From an uncultured Fibrobacter sp. (GTDB lineage Bacteria > Fibrobacterota > Fibrobacteria > Fibrobacterales > Fibrobacteraceae): DNA of 14,792 nucleotides. Under the pieces are notes generated by a model. That model ran no database searches. It saw nothing but the letters and a program-made list of their open reading frames with translations, and was not told the origin of the DNA. The stretch spans positions 1 to 14,792 of the forward strand of contig CALATK010000005.1 of NCBI GenBank assembly GCA_937891805.1. Direction: 5' to 3'. Both the position numbers and the translations under genes were made by a program. Positions 1 through 6,000 of the stretch are shown in pieces (positions within the stretch are counted from its first letter, which is position 1; each line of letters opens with the position of its first letter).

Positions 1-57
1 CTCTACTGTTCCATTTTTTCAGGTGCATGTCCGACTCCGCGAATTTTCCTAATCCAC

Positions 58-82
58 AAAAAAGCACGGGCAAAGCCCGTAC
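58..82 (-). terminator. Rho-independent terminator of the left minus-strand block
   Basis: Read on the minus strand, a perfect 6-bp stem (plus-strand arms acgggc at 66-71 and gcccgt at 75-80, AAA between them) is followed within two bases by six U (plus-strand A 58-63). It lies about 40 bases past the stop of the minus-strand HEAGH gene, where an operon terminator is expected. Confidence 0.75.
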
Positions 83-120
83 TCATGAATATACACTATT
101 TTCGGAGTATTGGGTACAAA

Positions 121-606
121 TTATTTGAAAATAGCCTCGATTTCGGCGCGGCTCAGGTAAGTCCGCTCGTTCAGGGCCTGCGCAATCTTGCAGAGCTGCG
201 TCTGGCAGGCCATCAGGATGTTGTAATCCTGCTCGACCACGTTCGTCTCGGCCAACTGAAAATAGTAGCACGCCGCCTGGAACTTCTGGTAATCCGGATC
301 GCTCTTGTAGAGTTCCATGGGCAGTTCCTTCATGACGGTATCGAGGTCGCACTTGAATTCCTTGCGCATCAAAAATTCCGCGATATGGCCCGCCATCGCG
401 ATATGCGCATCGCCCTCGAGTTCCGTACCCGCGATGTGAGTGGTGCCCGGCTGCTCCCTGGAATTGTTCATCTTCACGTAATCCAGCGGGCGCTTGAATA
501 AAAACGCGACAAGCGCGTGGCCCGCCTCGTGATTGCACAATTTTTTGAATTCACCTTCCCCGAAAAACTCCACCAGCGATTCATGCGTCAAGACTTGTTC
601 CGGCAT
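121..606 (-). CDS. Stand-alone M41/FtsH-like HEAGH metallopeptidase-like protein
   Basis: A 161-residue soluble protein without signal peptide or membrane segment. Residues 26-30 read HEAGH, the zinc-binding and catalytic HExxH motif in the form typical of FtsH (M41) peptidases. The following stretch keeps an M41-like layout: a hydrophobic strand, then AMAGHIAEFLM at 70-80, which matches the FtsH 'GGRAAEEL' helix, then CDLDTV at 86-91, where Asp87 or Asp89 could be the third zinc ligand. FtsH itself has an N-terminal membrane part and an AAA+ ATPase domain; both are absent. The start is supported by AGGAG seven bases upstream of the ATG. It is last in a minus-strand series and followed by a terminator. 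It may be an ATP-independent peptidase or a non-catalytic relative; substrate unknown. The HExxH call is firm, the M41 assignment moderate. Confidence 0.8.
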   Translation of the reverse strand: MPEQVLTHESLVEFFGEGEFKKLCNHEAGHALVAFLFKRPLDYVKMNNSREQPGTTHIAGTELEGDAHIAMAGHIAEFLMRKEFKCDLDTVMKELPMELYKSDPDYQKFQAACYYFQLAETNVVEQDYNILMACQTQLCKIAQALNERTYLSRAEIEAIFK

Positions 607-630
607 TGCGAAACTCCTTTTTTAGCCGGA

Positions 631-640
631 TAAAATATAT
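631..640 (-). promoter_or_regulatory. Putative -10 element (TATATTTT) before the HEAGH gene
   Basis: On the minus strand the sequence reads ATATATTTTA. It sits about 25 bases upstream of the ATG at 606, with a good Shine-Dalgarno between, and matches the TATATTTT-like element seen before several other genes here. No clear -35 was found. Confidence 0.4.
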
Positions 641-652
641 GAAAAAACTCCC

Positions 653-1294
653 CTACTCCAGGTACCATACCGTTTCGACAGTATCTCCGGCCTCGATGTC
701 GTCGGGAGTGTAATCGACAGAGCTTTTCTCGCAGCAGCAATCATACACGCCCATCGATTCTTCGTGATAGTTGATATCGATACTCCGCCTGGAATAATCC
801 ACGCTCACGATCCCGCCCAGCTTGTGCCCGAGAGTGGCGGCAATCACTTCGGCCTTTTCGCGGGCATCCTTCACGGCAGACTCCAAAATCTGGAGTTTCA
901 CGTCGTGCACGTCCTTTTTGATAAAGGCGATATTCACTTCGAGTTCTGGCCAGGCCATACCCAATGCGGACATTACCTTCGACGTGATAACGCTGTCTAG
1001 TGGCAGTTCGATAGCAAGGCTTTGTTCCAGACGGAACCCGATAAAAACATGCTTGTCCTTTCGCCATTCGGTCGCTTTATTTATCGAAAAATTCGACGTC
1101 TTGAGGGATTCCTTGGGGATTCCCAACTTTTCGAGGGTTTCGCGGAGGCCCTTGTTACCAACAGCGGCCTCGTCGTACGCCTTTTCGTACGAATCGTGCA
1201 CCGAATCTACCGAAAATCTGAGCCTGGTGGTATCGGGTACAGTCTTGACCAGACCTGTTCCCATGACACGGATTGTTTTCTGTTCCTGGTTCAT
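653..1294 (-). CDS. SIMPL domain-containing protein (DUF541)
   Basis: A 213-residue protein. It opens with IRVMGTGLVKTVPDTTRLRFSV-like residues and continues through KLGIPKESLKTSNFSI, the hallmark of the SIMPL/DUF541 family: the 'G.G...v.PD.a.i...v' strand, then a long helix, then 'lgi....i.T..f.i'. A second helix (roughly residues 145-170, DAREKAEVIAATLGHKLG) precedes the final strands, as in the family. The ATG at 1294 is preferred over one 36 bases upstream because GGAGG lies five bases before it and a -10-like element overlaps the upstream one. No signal peptide is visible, although many relatives are exported. A CCC triplet near the C-terminus is unusual. Members are linked to outer-membrane or oxidative-stress roles, but the molecular activity is not established. 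Confidence 0.88.
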   Translation of the reverse strand: MNQEQKTIRVMGTGLVKTVPDTTRLRFSVDSVHDSYEKAYDEAAVGNKGLRETLEKLGIPKESLKTSNFSINKATEWRKDKHVFIGFRLEQSLAIELPLDSVITSKVMSALGMAWPELEVNIAFIKKDVHDVKLQILESAVKDAREKAEVIAATLGHKLGGIVSVDYSRRSIDINYHEESMGVYDCCCEKSSVDYTPDDIEAGDTVETVWYLE

Positions 1295-1320
1295 AATAAC
1301 CTCCGTTGAATGTACCCCAT

Positions 1321-1327
1321 AAATATA
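1321..1327 (-). promoter_or_regulatory. Putative -10 element of the SIMPL gene
   Basis: The minus strand reads TATATTT, about 27 bases upstream of the ATG at 1294, which would leave a leader of roughly 20 bases holding the GGAGG ribosome-binding site. It lies just downstream of a perfect palindrome at 1337-1357. Confidence 0.4.
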
Positions 1328-1336
1328 CATTCATTT

Positions 1337-1357
1337 ATATGTCATAAAATGACATAT
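1337..1357. promoter_or_regulatory. Perfect palindrome in the SIMPL promoter, possible operator
   Basis: Arms atatgtca (1337-1344) and tgacatat (1350-1357) form a perfect 8-bp inverted repeat around a 5-base spacer. It starts about ten bases upstream of the -10-like element, so it covers the -35 area. That position and the symmetry suit a dimeric regulator. A weak AT-rich hairpin ending the PL14 transcript is the alternative, but there is no U-tract in the right place. Confidence 0.4.
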
Positions 1358-1379
1358 TGTTAGGAGGGCTAAAAATCAG

Positions 1380-2441
1380 TCACCGAACAATCTTGATTCG
1401 TTTTTCGTTTATTTCACGTCCTACGAAAGTGCCATTGATGCGGTAAATCCTGGCTGTGCCATAGTTTTTGCCATATTCTCGAGCCCTGGTAATTCCCTGG
1501 GCGTCTTCTTGCGACCCGCCATTCTCGGGCACTGTCGAATTCTGGCCGACGGCGATGGAATCAGTGGACACGGTGAAGTTGTCGTAACGGATAAAGCAAT
1601 CGTGGGTGGGGGCCCATTCGGCACTGCTCCCGCCGTGGAAGGTGGAAAGGTAGAACTTGTCGACCTTCACATTTTCGTAATCGCGAAGCCTGAGGGTATC
1701 TACATCCAGCACGAGTTCTCCGTCAATCCACGCCTGCACGCGGCCGTTCTTGTCGCCGGTGCCTGGGGTGGTAACGGTGTTCATGGACACCTTGTTCACA
1801 ATGCGGTGCCAGATGCCAGTGGTAAACTGCTTTTGCTGGATGGTACCGTTCAAATTCCACTTGAAATCGTCGCCATATTCGGACTTTTGCCCCATGAAAT
1901 AGATGAGCTGCACGGCGTTGCCGTCTTTGCGCCACATGATGCGAGCACTCCATCCGTCGCCGGTTTCGGGCATGGCGTTGCCGGTGTAGCACTCGCCACC
2001 GCATAGGCCGGGGAGCTTACCGCCCAGCTGGAACTCGAAACCGTCTTCGAAGAATATGTCGTAGGCGCTCCACATGGTGTCGGCGGTCTTTACGAGGGGC
2101 TGTTTGATTTGCGCGGCGCAGGCGGGCGTGTCGTTGTCGTTCGGGCCCACGCAGCCCTTGGGGTACTTGAGCTGCAGTACGTTGCCGTGTTCTTCGCCGT
2201 CATAGACAATCTTGGAGTTATCGCCGTTGTTCTTGTCCATGGCGTACCACCAGCTGTCATCGGTGCTGTTGCGCTTGAAGTCGTCCTTGGCCTCTGCGTT
2301 GCCATACACGCCCACACTGCGGTTCTCGAAATTCACGAAGGATACCGTATCGGACGCCGTTTGCGCAAAGGCAGCCTGGGCGAGTGCAACCATGGAGATT
2401 ATAGCAGCACAATTCCGTGCAGAAAAATCGAAGAGCCTCAT
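1380..2441 (-). CDS. Exported PL14-like polysaccharide lyase (alginate/glucuronan lyase type)
   Basis: A 353-residue secreted protein. The signal peptide (1-26) ends AFA before QTA. The start at 2441 is chosen because GGAGG lies five bases upstream and the signal peptide begins there; a start 36 bases earlier would fall on the promoter. The body (about 33-295) is a jelly-roll lyase of PL14 type: LGGKLPGL at 139-146, WSARIMW at 164-170, QLIYFMG at 178-184 and STFHGG at 266-271. From memory of the chlorovirus PL14 lyase vAL-1, the spacing places Lys142, Ser165, Arg167 and Tyr181 at known active-site positions; a second tyrosine there corresponds to Leu179 here. Residues 328-353 (GTARIYRINGTFVG then a basic end) resemble a short C-terminal sorting tail. 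The likely substrate is a uronate polymer; the exact one is unknown. It is first in the minus-strand series. Confidence 0.85.
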   Translation of the reverse strand: MRLFDFSARNCAAIISMVALAQAAFAQTASDTVSFVNFENRSVGVYGNAEAKDDFKRNSTDDSWWYAMDKNNGDNSKIVYDGEEHGNVLQLKYPKGCVGPNDNDTPACAAQIKQPLVKTADTMWSAYDIFFEDGFEFQLGGKLPGLCGGECYTGNAMPETGDGWSARIMWRKDGNAVQLIYFMGQKSEYGDDFKWNLNGTIQQKQFTTGIWHRIVNKVSMNTVTTPGTGDKNGRVQAWIDGELVLDVDTLRLRDYENVKVDKFYLSTFHGGSSAEWAPTHDCFIRYDNFTVSTDSIAVGQNSTVPENGGSQEDAQGITRAREYGKNYGTARIYRINGTFVGREINEKRIKIVR

Positions 2442-2467
2442 GCGACCTCCTTTGCTGTACTTGACCT

Positions 2468-2480
2468 TAAAATACATTAT
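2468..2480 (-). promoter_or_regulatory. Putative promoter element of the PL14 lyase gene
   Basis: The plus-strand 13-mer taaaatacattat (minus strand ATAATGTATTTTA) lies about 27-39 bases upstream of the lyase start. The identical 13-mer occurs at 13893-13905 in the same position relative to the outer-membrane barrel gene, which suggests a shared core promoter element. Confidence 0.45.
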
Positions 2481-2708
2481 TTAAAGACAAGTGGTTCCTT
2501 GGGACCGAGACGCGCGCCTATGTTTAATTTCCTTTACAAACGGGTCGGAACAGGTCGTTCAACCATTCCTTTCGCCAAATCCAGCACACATCCCTTCCAC
2601 AACACGAAAAAAAGGACAACTCCACAATATTTTTATACATTTGTGCAGTAAAATTGCCGCTTTGGGCCAGTTTCTCCGACTTCGGGGGCATTGACTCCGG
2701 GCTTTATC

Positions 2709-2716
2709 TATATTTT
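2709..2716 (+). promoter_or_regulatory. Putative -10 element (TATATTTT) close to the start codon
   Basis: TATATTTT ends eight bases before the ATG at 2725. Transcription would begin about 1-4 bases before the start codon, giving a leaderless or nearly leaderless message and excluding the GAGG at 2717-2720 from it. TTGACT at 2691-2696 is too close for a standard -35. Confidence 0.35.
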
Positions 2717-2724
2717 GAGGCACT

Positions 2725-3039
2725 ATGGCACTTTGCTTAGAAACCGATCAATTGGAAACTGTCCAGCGCATCGTGGGCCTTCATTTTGAGGGTCTCGAGG
2801 TCTGGGCATACGGCGCCCGGGTAACGGGCGTGGACCTGACCCCCGACACCCAACTGGAACTGGCAGTCATCACCGACAAGCCCCTTTCCTTCGAGGCCAT
2901 GACCGCCGTGGAAAAGGCCTTCGCCGAAAGCGGACTCCCCTTCGGAGTTGACGTCATCGACTGGGTCAAGCTCCCGGAATCCCTCCAGAAACAGATCAAG
3001 AAAGAACACGACGTGGTCCAGGCCGCCCCCGAAAACTAG
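2725..3039 (+). CDS. Small nucleotidyltransferase-fold protein with degenerate active site
   Basis: A 104-residue cytosolic protein with the minimal nucleotidyltransferase (MNT, polymerase-beta-like) layout: an N-terminal helix, a strand into YGARVTG (29-35, canonical GSRArG), TQLELAV (42-48, canonical SDIDLAV), a helix, then FGVDVIDW (73-80) with the third acidic strand. The usual Asp-x-Asp metal ligands are Gln43 and Glu45, and the GS serine is Ala31; only Asp76 fits. It is therefore probably not a classical nucleotidyl transferase. MNT proteins often pair with a HEPN toxin; no HEPN gene is adjacent. It starts very close to a -10 element with at most a weak GAGG, and lies 12 bases before the TPR/PBP1 gene, so the two are probably cotranscribed. 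The fold call is fairly confident, the function unknown. Confidence 0.8.
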   Translation: MALCLETDQLETVQRIVGLHFEGLEVWAYGARVTGVDLTPDTQLELAVITDKPLSFEAMTAVEKAFAESGLPFGVDVIDWVKLPESLQKQIKKEHDVVQAAPEN

Positions 3040-3051
3040 GCTGTCCCCATC

Positions 3052-4902
3052 ATGAACCGAGTCCTACCCCTCCTTTTTACATTGCTGCTCTCCACTGCCG
3101 CCCTCGCCGACGGCGAAATCGACAAGGCCAAGGCCCTCATCAAAGACGGCAAGTGCGCCGAGGCCGTGCCCGAGTTGCAGAAACTTTCCAAGTCCCAGTT
3201 CAAGAAGCACGCCGGAGCCCAGGCCTCCGTGATGCTTGCGGAATGCTACCTGCGCGAACACAAGCGCGACGAAGCCCTGGGACTTACCTCCAAGTTCCTG
3301 GAATACCACGTTTCCTCGGAATACCGGGAACGCATGGAACTGGCAAAAGCCATCGTCACCCTTGAACAGGGGGGCGTCTACGAAGGCGTCGAGGCCATGC
3401 TCCGGATTCTCGCCTACTCCCAGAACCCGGCCGCCAGAGCCCATACCAAAGAGGTGCTCATCAAGACCCTAGCCGCCGACCTGCTGAACGCGGACCAGCT
3501 CCAGAACCTGCTGGAAAAATACCCCGCCGACAAGGAAGTCATCGGCTGGATGCAACTCCAGATCGGTCGCGAATGCCAGAACGCCGGTCGCTACCGCGCC
3601 GCCCGCTACTGGTACAAGAAAGTCATTAACGGCGGCAACGCCGAAAGCCTGACCTCCACCGCCCAGAAGGGTCTGGACTCCATGAAGGACGCAGGCTCGG
3701 GCAAGCCCACCCTGCTGGTGCTCGCGCCGCTGTCGGGGAGCTTCGCCGTATTCGGTAACGCCGCCGTCCAAGGCGTGTTTTTGGCCCACGAGCAGTCCAA
3801 GCTCAAGGACAAGGTAAACATCCGCTTCGCCGACACCAGGGCAGACGCGGCCACCGCCCTCATGCGGACCCAGCAGGCCATCAGCCAGGACAGCGTCATC
3901 GCCATCGTGGGCCCCATCATGAGCGCACCGGCGGCGACGGTGGCAGCCTGGCTCGGAAGCAATTTCCAGAATATCCCCATGCTGACCCCCACCGCCACCG
4001 ACGACGGTATCGCAAAGCTCGGCCCCAACATCTTCCAGGTGAACATCACCATGGACAACTTGGCCCAGAGCATCGCCGACTTCGCCACCAAGTGCCTGAA
4101 CATCCGGGAATTCGCCATCCTGTCGCCACTGGGTGACTACGGCGCTTCCATGTCCCAGAGCTTCACCCAGGCAGTGGACCGCAGGGGCGGCACCATCATC
4201 GCCTTCCGGAACTACGAAGAGGGCAGGCCCGACTACAAGACGGAATTCGACCTTTTGCGCGACGTGCGCTTCAAGCAGCTGAACCGCCGTCGGAACATCG
4301 CCCGCGGAGCCACCGACCTCGACGCCATCAGCCCCAAGGAACGCCGGTTCTACATGCAAGACTCCACCTTCGAGATTCCGGGCATCTTCATCCCCGCCAC
4401 CAACCCGGGCGACGCGGGCCTTATGGTAGGCCAGGTGGCCTTCAACAAGATTTCGGGCATCAGGCTTGGAACATCGGGCTGGTATGGCCGCGAGTTCCTG
4501 ATCCAGGGCAAGAAACTGGCCGACAGTTCCTTCTTCAGCGTGCCCGCCCTGGACATGAATTCTGAATCGGAATCCTACAAGAAATTCGCCGAGAGTTTCC
4601 AGGAAAAATGGGGCGAAGAGCCCGGCGAAGACAAGGTGAGCGGCCTCAGCTACGATGCCGCCAACATCGTGTTTACGGCCTTTGCCCAAAACCCGAACGA
4701 CCTGACGGGCACTATCAACAAGACTGCAAACTTCAAGGGGATCTACGGCGACATCACGTTTAGCCGCGGAGTCAACACCAACTCGAAGATCGTCACCGTC
4801 CGCAAGGGTAAATTCGAAACCATGGACGGCTGCAAGATCCCGAGCCTTGAAGCCGAAAAGGCCGCCGAAGAAGAAGAAGAAAAGAAAAAGGCCGCCAAGT
4901 AG
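3052..4902 (+). CDS. Periplasmic TPR plus type-1 periplasmic-binding-fold protein (LpoA/LivJ-like)
   Basis: A 616-residue exported protein. The signal peptide (1-19) ends ALA before D. Residues about 20-215 form helical TPR-like repeats rich in Ala, Lys and Leu (for example KALIKDGKCAEAVPELQKLSK). From about 220 a type-1 periplasmic-binding domain begins (LLVLAPLSGSFAVFGNAAVQG), with IVGPIMSAPAATVAAW, IPMLTPTATDD and FAILSPLGDYGASMSQSF as in leucine-binding/Peripla_BP_6 proteins. A charged insert near 420-450 (NRRRNIARGATDLDAISPK) interrupts the domain. The C-terminus is a run of Glu, Lys and Ala. TPR joined to this fold is the architecture of LpoA, the outer-membrane activator of penicillin-binding proteins, but no lipobox is seen, so a soluble sensor or transport role is also possible. 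No permease genes are adjacent. There is no clear Shine-Dalgarno, and the gene is strikingly GC-rich. Confidence 0.85.
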   Translation: MNRVLPLLFTLLLSTAALADGEIDKAKALIKDGKCAEAVPELQKLSKSQFKKHAGAQASVMLAECYLREHKRDEALGLTSKFLEYHVSSEYRERMELAKAIVTLEQGGVYEGVEAMLRILAYSQNPAARAHTKEVLIKTLAADLLNADQLQNLLEKYPADKEVIGWMQLQIGRECQNAGRYRAARYWYKKVINGGNAESLTSTAQKGLDSMKDAGSGKPTLLVLAPLSGSFAVFGNAAVQGVFLAHEQSKLKDKVNIRFADTRADAATALMRTQQAISQDSVIAIVGPIMSAPAATVAAWLGSNFQNIPMLTPTATDDGIAKLGPNIFQVNITMDNLAQSIADFATKCLNIREFAILSPLGDYGASMSQSFTQAVDRRGGTIIAFRNYEEGRPDYKTEFDLLRDVRFKQLNRRRNIARGATDLDAISPKERRFYMQDSTFEIPGIFIPATNPGDAGLMVGQVAFNKISGIRLGTSGWYGREFLIQGKKLADSSFFSVPALDMNSESESYKKFAESFQEKWGEEPGEDKVSGLSYDAANIVFTAFAQNPNDLTGTINKTANFKGIYGDITFSRGVNTNSKIVTVRKGKFETMDGCKIPSLEAEKAAEEEEEKKKAAK

Positions 4903-4914
4903 CGGGCCCAAACG

Positions 4915-4959
4915 GCACGCCCTGGCGAGAAACTGCATGACAGCCCCCGCCAGGGGTGC
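4915..4959. terminator. Possible hairpin between convergent genes
   Basis: Arms gcacgccctggcg (4915-4927) and cgccaggggtgc (4948-4959) pair over about 12 positions with one bulge or wobble and a loop of about 20 bases. It lies between two genes that end towards each other, but neither side has a U-tract, so termination is uncertain. Confidence 0.35.
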
Positions 4960-4980
4960 GTTCAAATGTGCATCACCGCG

Positions 4981-5214
4981 CTAGGCGGCTTCTTCGTCAT
5001 CAAAATCTACCATGGGGCCGTTGATGCTTGCCACCACGAACTCGGCAGATTCCCCGTCGCGGTAGATTTTGTACAAACTATCGTCATCCATGACATCGTC
5101 CAGGTAAACGCCGCTGGTGGCGCTCAGCTCTTCGCGGATACGGTCCTTGAAAACCTGAAATCCAGGATGCAGGATAGAAAAGGTTATGGCGGATGTCTTA
5201 TGGAACAAATTCAT
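4981..5214 (-). CDS. Small acidic protein of unknown function (77 aa)
   Basis: I do not recognise this 77-residue protein. It begins MNLFHKTSAITFSILHPGF, has a mixed helical middle (FQVFKDRIREELSATSG) and strands, and ends in an acidic tail (VDFDDEEAA). No signal peptide, membrane segment or cysteine is visible. The ATG at 5214 is chosen because GGAGG lies eight bases upstream; an in-frame ATG 15 bases earlier would contain that ribosome-binding site in its own coding sequence. A TATATTC element lies at 5251-5257 on the same strand, so it seems to be a single-gene unit. The good ribosome-binding site and promoter-like element support a real gene. Confidence 0.65.
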   Translation of the reverse strand: MNLFHKTSAITFSILHPGFQVFKDRIREELSATSGVYLDDVMDDDSLYKIYRDGESAEFVVASINGPMVDFDDEEAA

Positions 5215-5250
5215 AATGGTTACCTCCATAATGGGTTTCTCCCTGCCCTA

Positions 5251-5257
5251 GAATATA
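5251..5257 (-). promoter_or_regulatory. Putative -10 element of the 77-residue protein gene
   Basis: The minus strand reads TATATTC, 36 bases upstream of the ATG at 5214, leaving a leader of about 30 bases that holds GGAGG. It matches the TATATT-type element found before other genes of the window. Confidence 0.35.
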
Positions 5258-5492
5258 CCACTCTGCACGCCGCAAAGCAAGCACCGTAAGGATTTAGTAG
5301 GAATTGGGTAAAATTCGCGGAGGCACGGCACGGCCGGCACAGTGCAGCAAATACCCGGCCATAACGTATTGAGTGTCAAAATGTTACAACCACATTCATT
5401 TATCTTTTAAATGATTTTGATAACATTTTTTGATTATTCCAACTTGGAGCAAAAAAAAATGATAAGAATGCTAATTTTTTATTTTTTAGAAG
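5258..5492. other. Intergenic region at the left edge of the AT-rich island
   Basis: No gene is visible here. The left part (to about 5370) is GC-rich like the flanking genes; from about 5370 the sequence becomes AT-rich and stays so until about 11145. It holds the nested inverted repeats at 5378-5429 and a run of nine A near 5451-5459. No tRNA, direct-repeat pair or integrase-linked attachment site was recognised. Confidence 0.6.
5378..5429. repeat. Two nested inverted repeats
   Basis: Outer arms aaaatgtta (5378-5386) and taacatttt (5421-5429) and inner arms tcattta (5396-5402) and taaatga (5408-5414) are both perfect and nearly concentric (centres at 5403.5 and 5405). They lie about 65-115 bases upstream of the -10-like element of the island operon. 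They could form one long stem, bind a regulator, or mark the island edge. Confidence 0.5.
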
Positions 5493-5498
5493 TATATT
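5493..5498 (+). promoter_or_regulatory. Putative -10 element of the island operon
   Basis: TATATT follows a T-rich stretch (5474-5486). A start of transcription near 5505 would leave a short leader to the ATG at 5527. No convincing -35 was seen. Confidence 0.4.
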
Positions 5499-5526
5499 AC
5501 GAGGACATCGTTAAATGGGGGGAAAA

Positions 5527-5982
5527 ATGAAGTCATTTCTGCAATCTCTGTTTTTTTTGTTACCTATGGCATACGCCGCCGAACTCTATTGTAACAACGG
5601 CGTTACCGATGTGTATGGGATTCCAGAAAATTCGTGTCATGCGTATTCAGACAACTACACCTTTGGCCTAATCCAAGCGACTGATGGTTCTAGCAGTTAT
5701 TACTTTGTTGATTTTAATGACATCACATTTACGATTGGCACTGAGGAAAATGTCGTTATACGCTACATGATTTTTAACAACGAGGCGAATTTTAACGGGA
5801 TTCAGGCTATTACGCAGACTGCTTTTGCCACTAATTCAAAATTGCACATTATTTTTAAGAATCCAGAACTTCCGCAGAATTCCAATACAAACGGCGTAAA
5901 CGGTAGAAAACTTTGTCAACGCTATGGTGGTGCAGGATCAAGCATGGTTTGTCATGTAGACGCGATAAGTATCGTACGCTAA
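5527..5982 (+). CDS. Small secreted protein of unknown function
   Basis: I do not recognise the family. The 151-residue product has a signal peptide, MKSFLQSLFFLLPMAYA, followed by AELYCNNGV. The mature part is about 134 residues, strand-rich, with four cysteines (in YCNNG, NSCHAY, KLCQRY, MVCHVD) that could form two disulfides. The pattern (a helix near TQTAFATNSKLHIIF, then a final strand VDAISIV) recalls small secreted OB-fold proteins such as toxin B subunits, but this is a weak structural guess. An upstream in-frame ATG at 5515 has GAGGA nine bases before it; 5527 is preferred because it starts directly at the signal peptide, follows a G6 tract by four bases, and the expected transcript would begin too late to contain GAGGA. 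It lies 18 bases before the large lipoprotein gene, so the two are probably cotranscribed. Confidence 0.72.
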   Translation: MKSFLQSLFFLLPMAYAAELYCNNGVTDVYGIPENSCHAYSDNYTFGLIQATDGSSSYYFVDFNDITFTIGTEENVVIRYMIFNNEANFNGIQAITQTAFATNSKLHIIFKNPELPQNSNTNGVNGRKLCQRYGGAGSSMVCHVDAISIVR

Positions 5983-6000
5983 ACCTGTTTATGGGGCAAC

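Larger units (their letters stand above)
2442..2724. other. Divergent intergenic region
   Basis: These 283 bases separate the minus-strand lyase from the plus-strand nucleotidyltransferase-fold gene. They hold the lyase ribosome-binding site and -10-like element on the left, and the TATATTTT element at 2709-2716 on the right. A second possible plus-strand -10 (TATACA, 2634-2639) lies inside without an obvious gene behind it. No convincing small gene or RNA was recognised. Confidence 0.6.

Noticed and set aside
2491..2694. Small plus-strand open frame in the divergent intergenic region
   Set aside because: No ribosome-binding site, no recognisable protein character, and it overlaps the promoter regions.
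3469..4965. A 498-codon open frame on the minus strand
   Set aside because: It lies antisense to the TPR/PBP1 gene; its length is a by-product of very high GC at third positions. Its translation is Gly/Val/Ala-rich low-complexity without family features.
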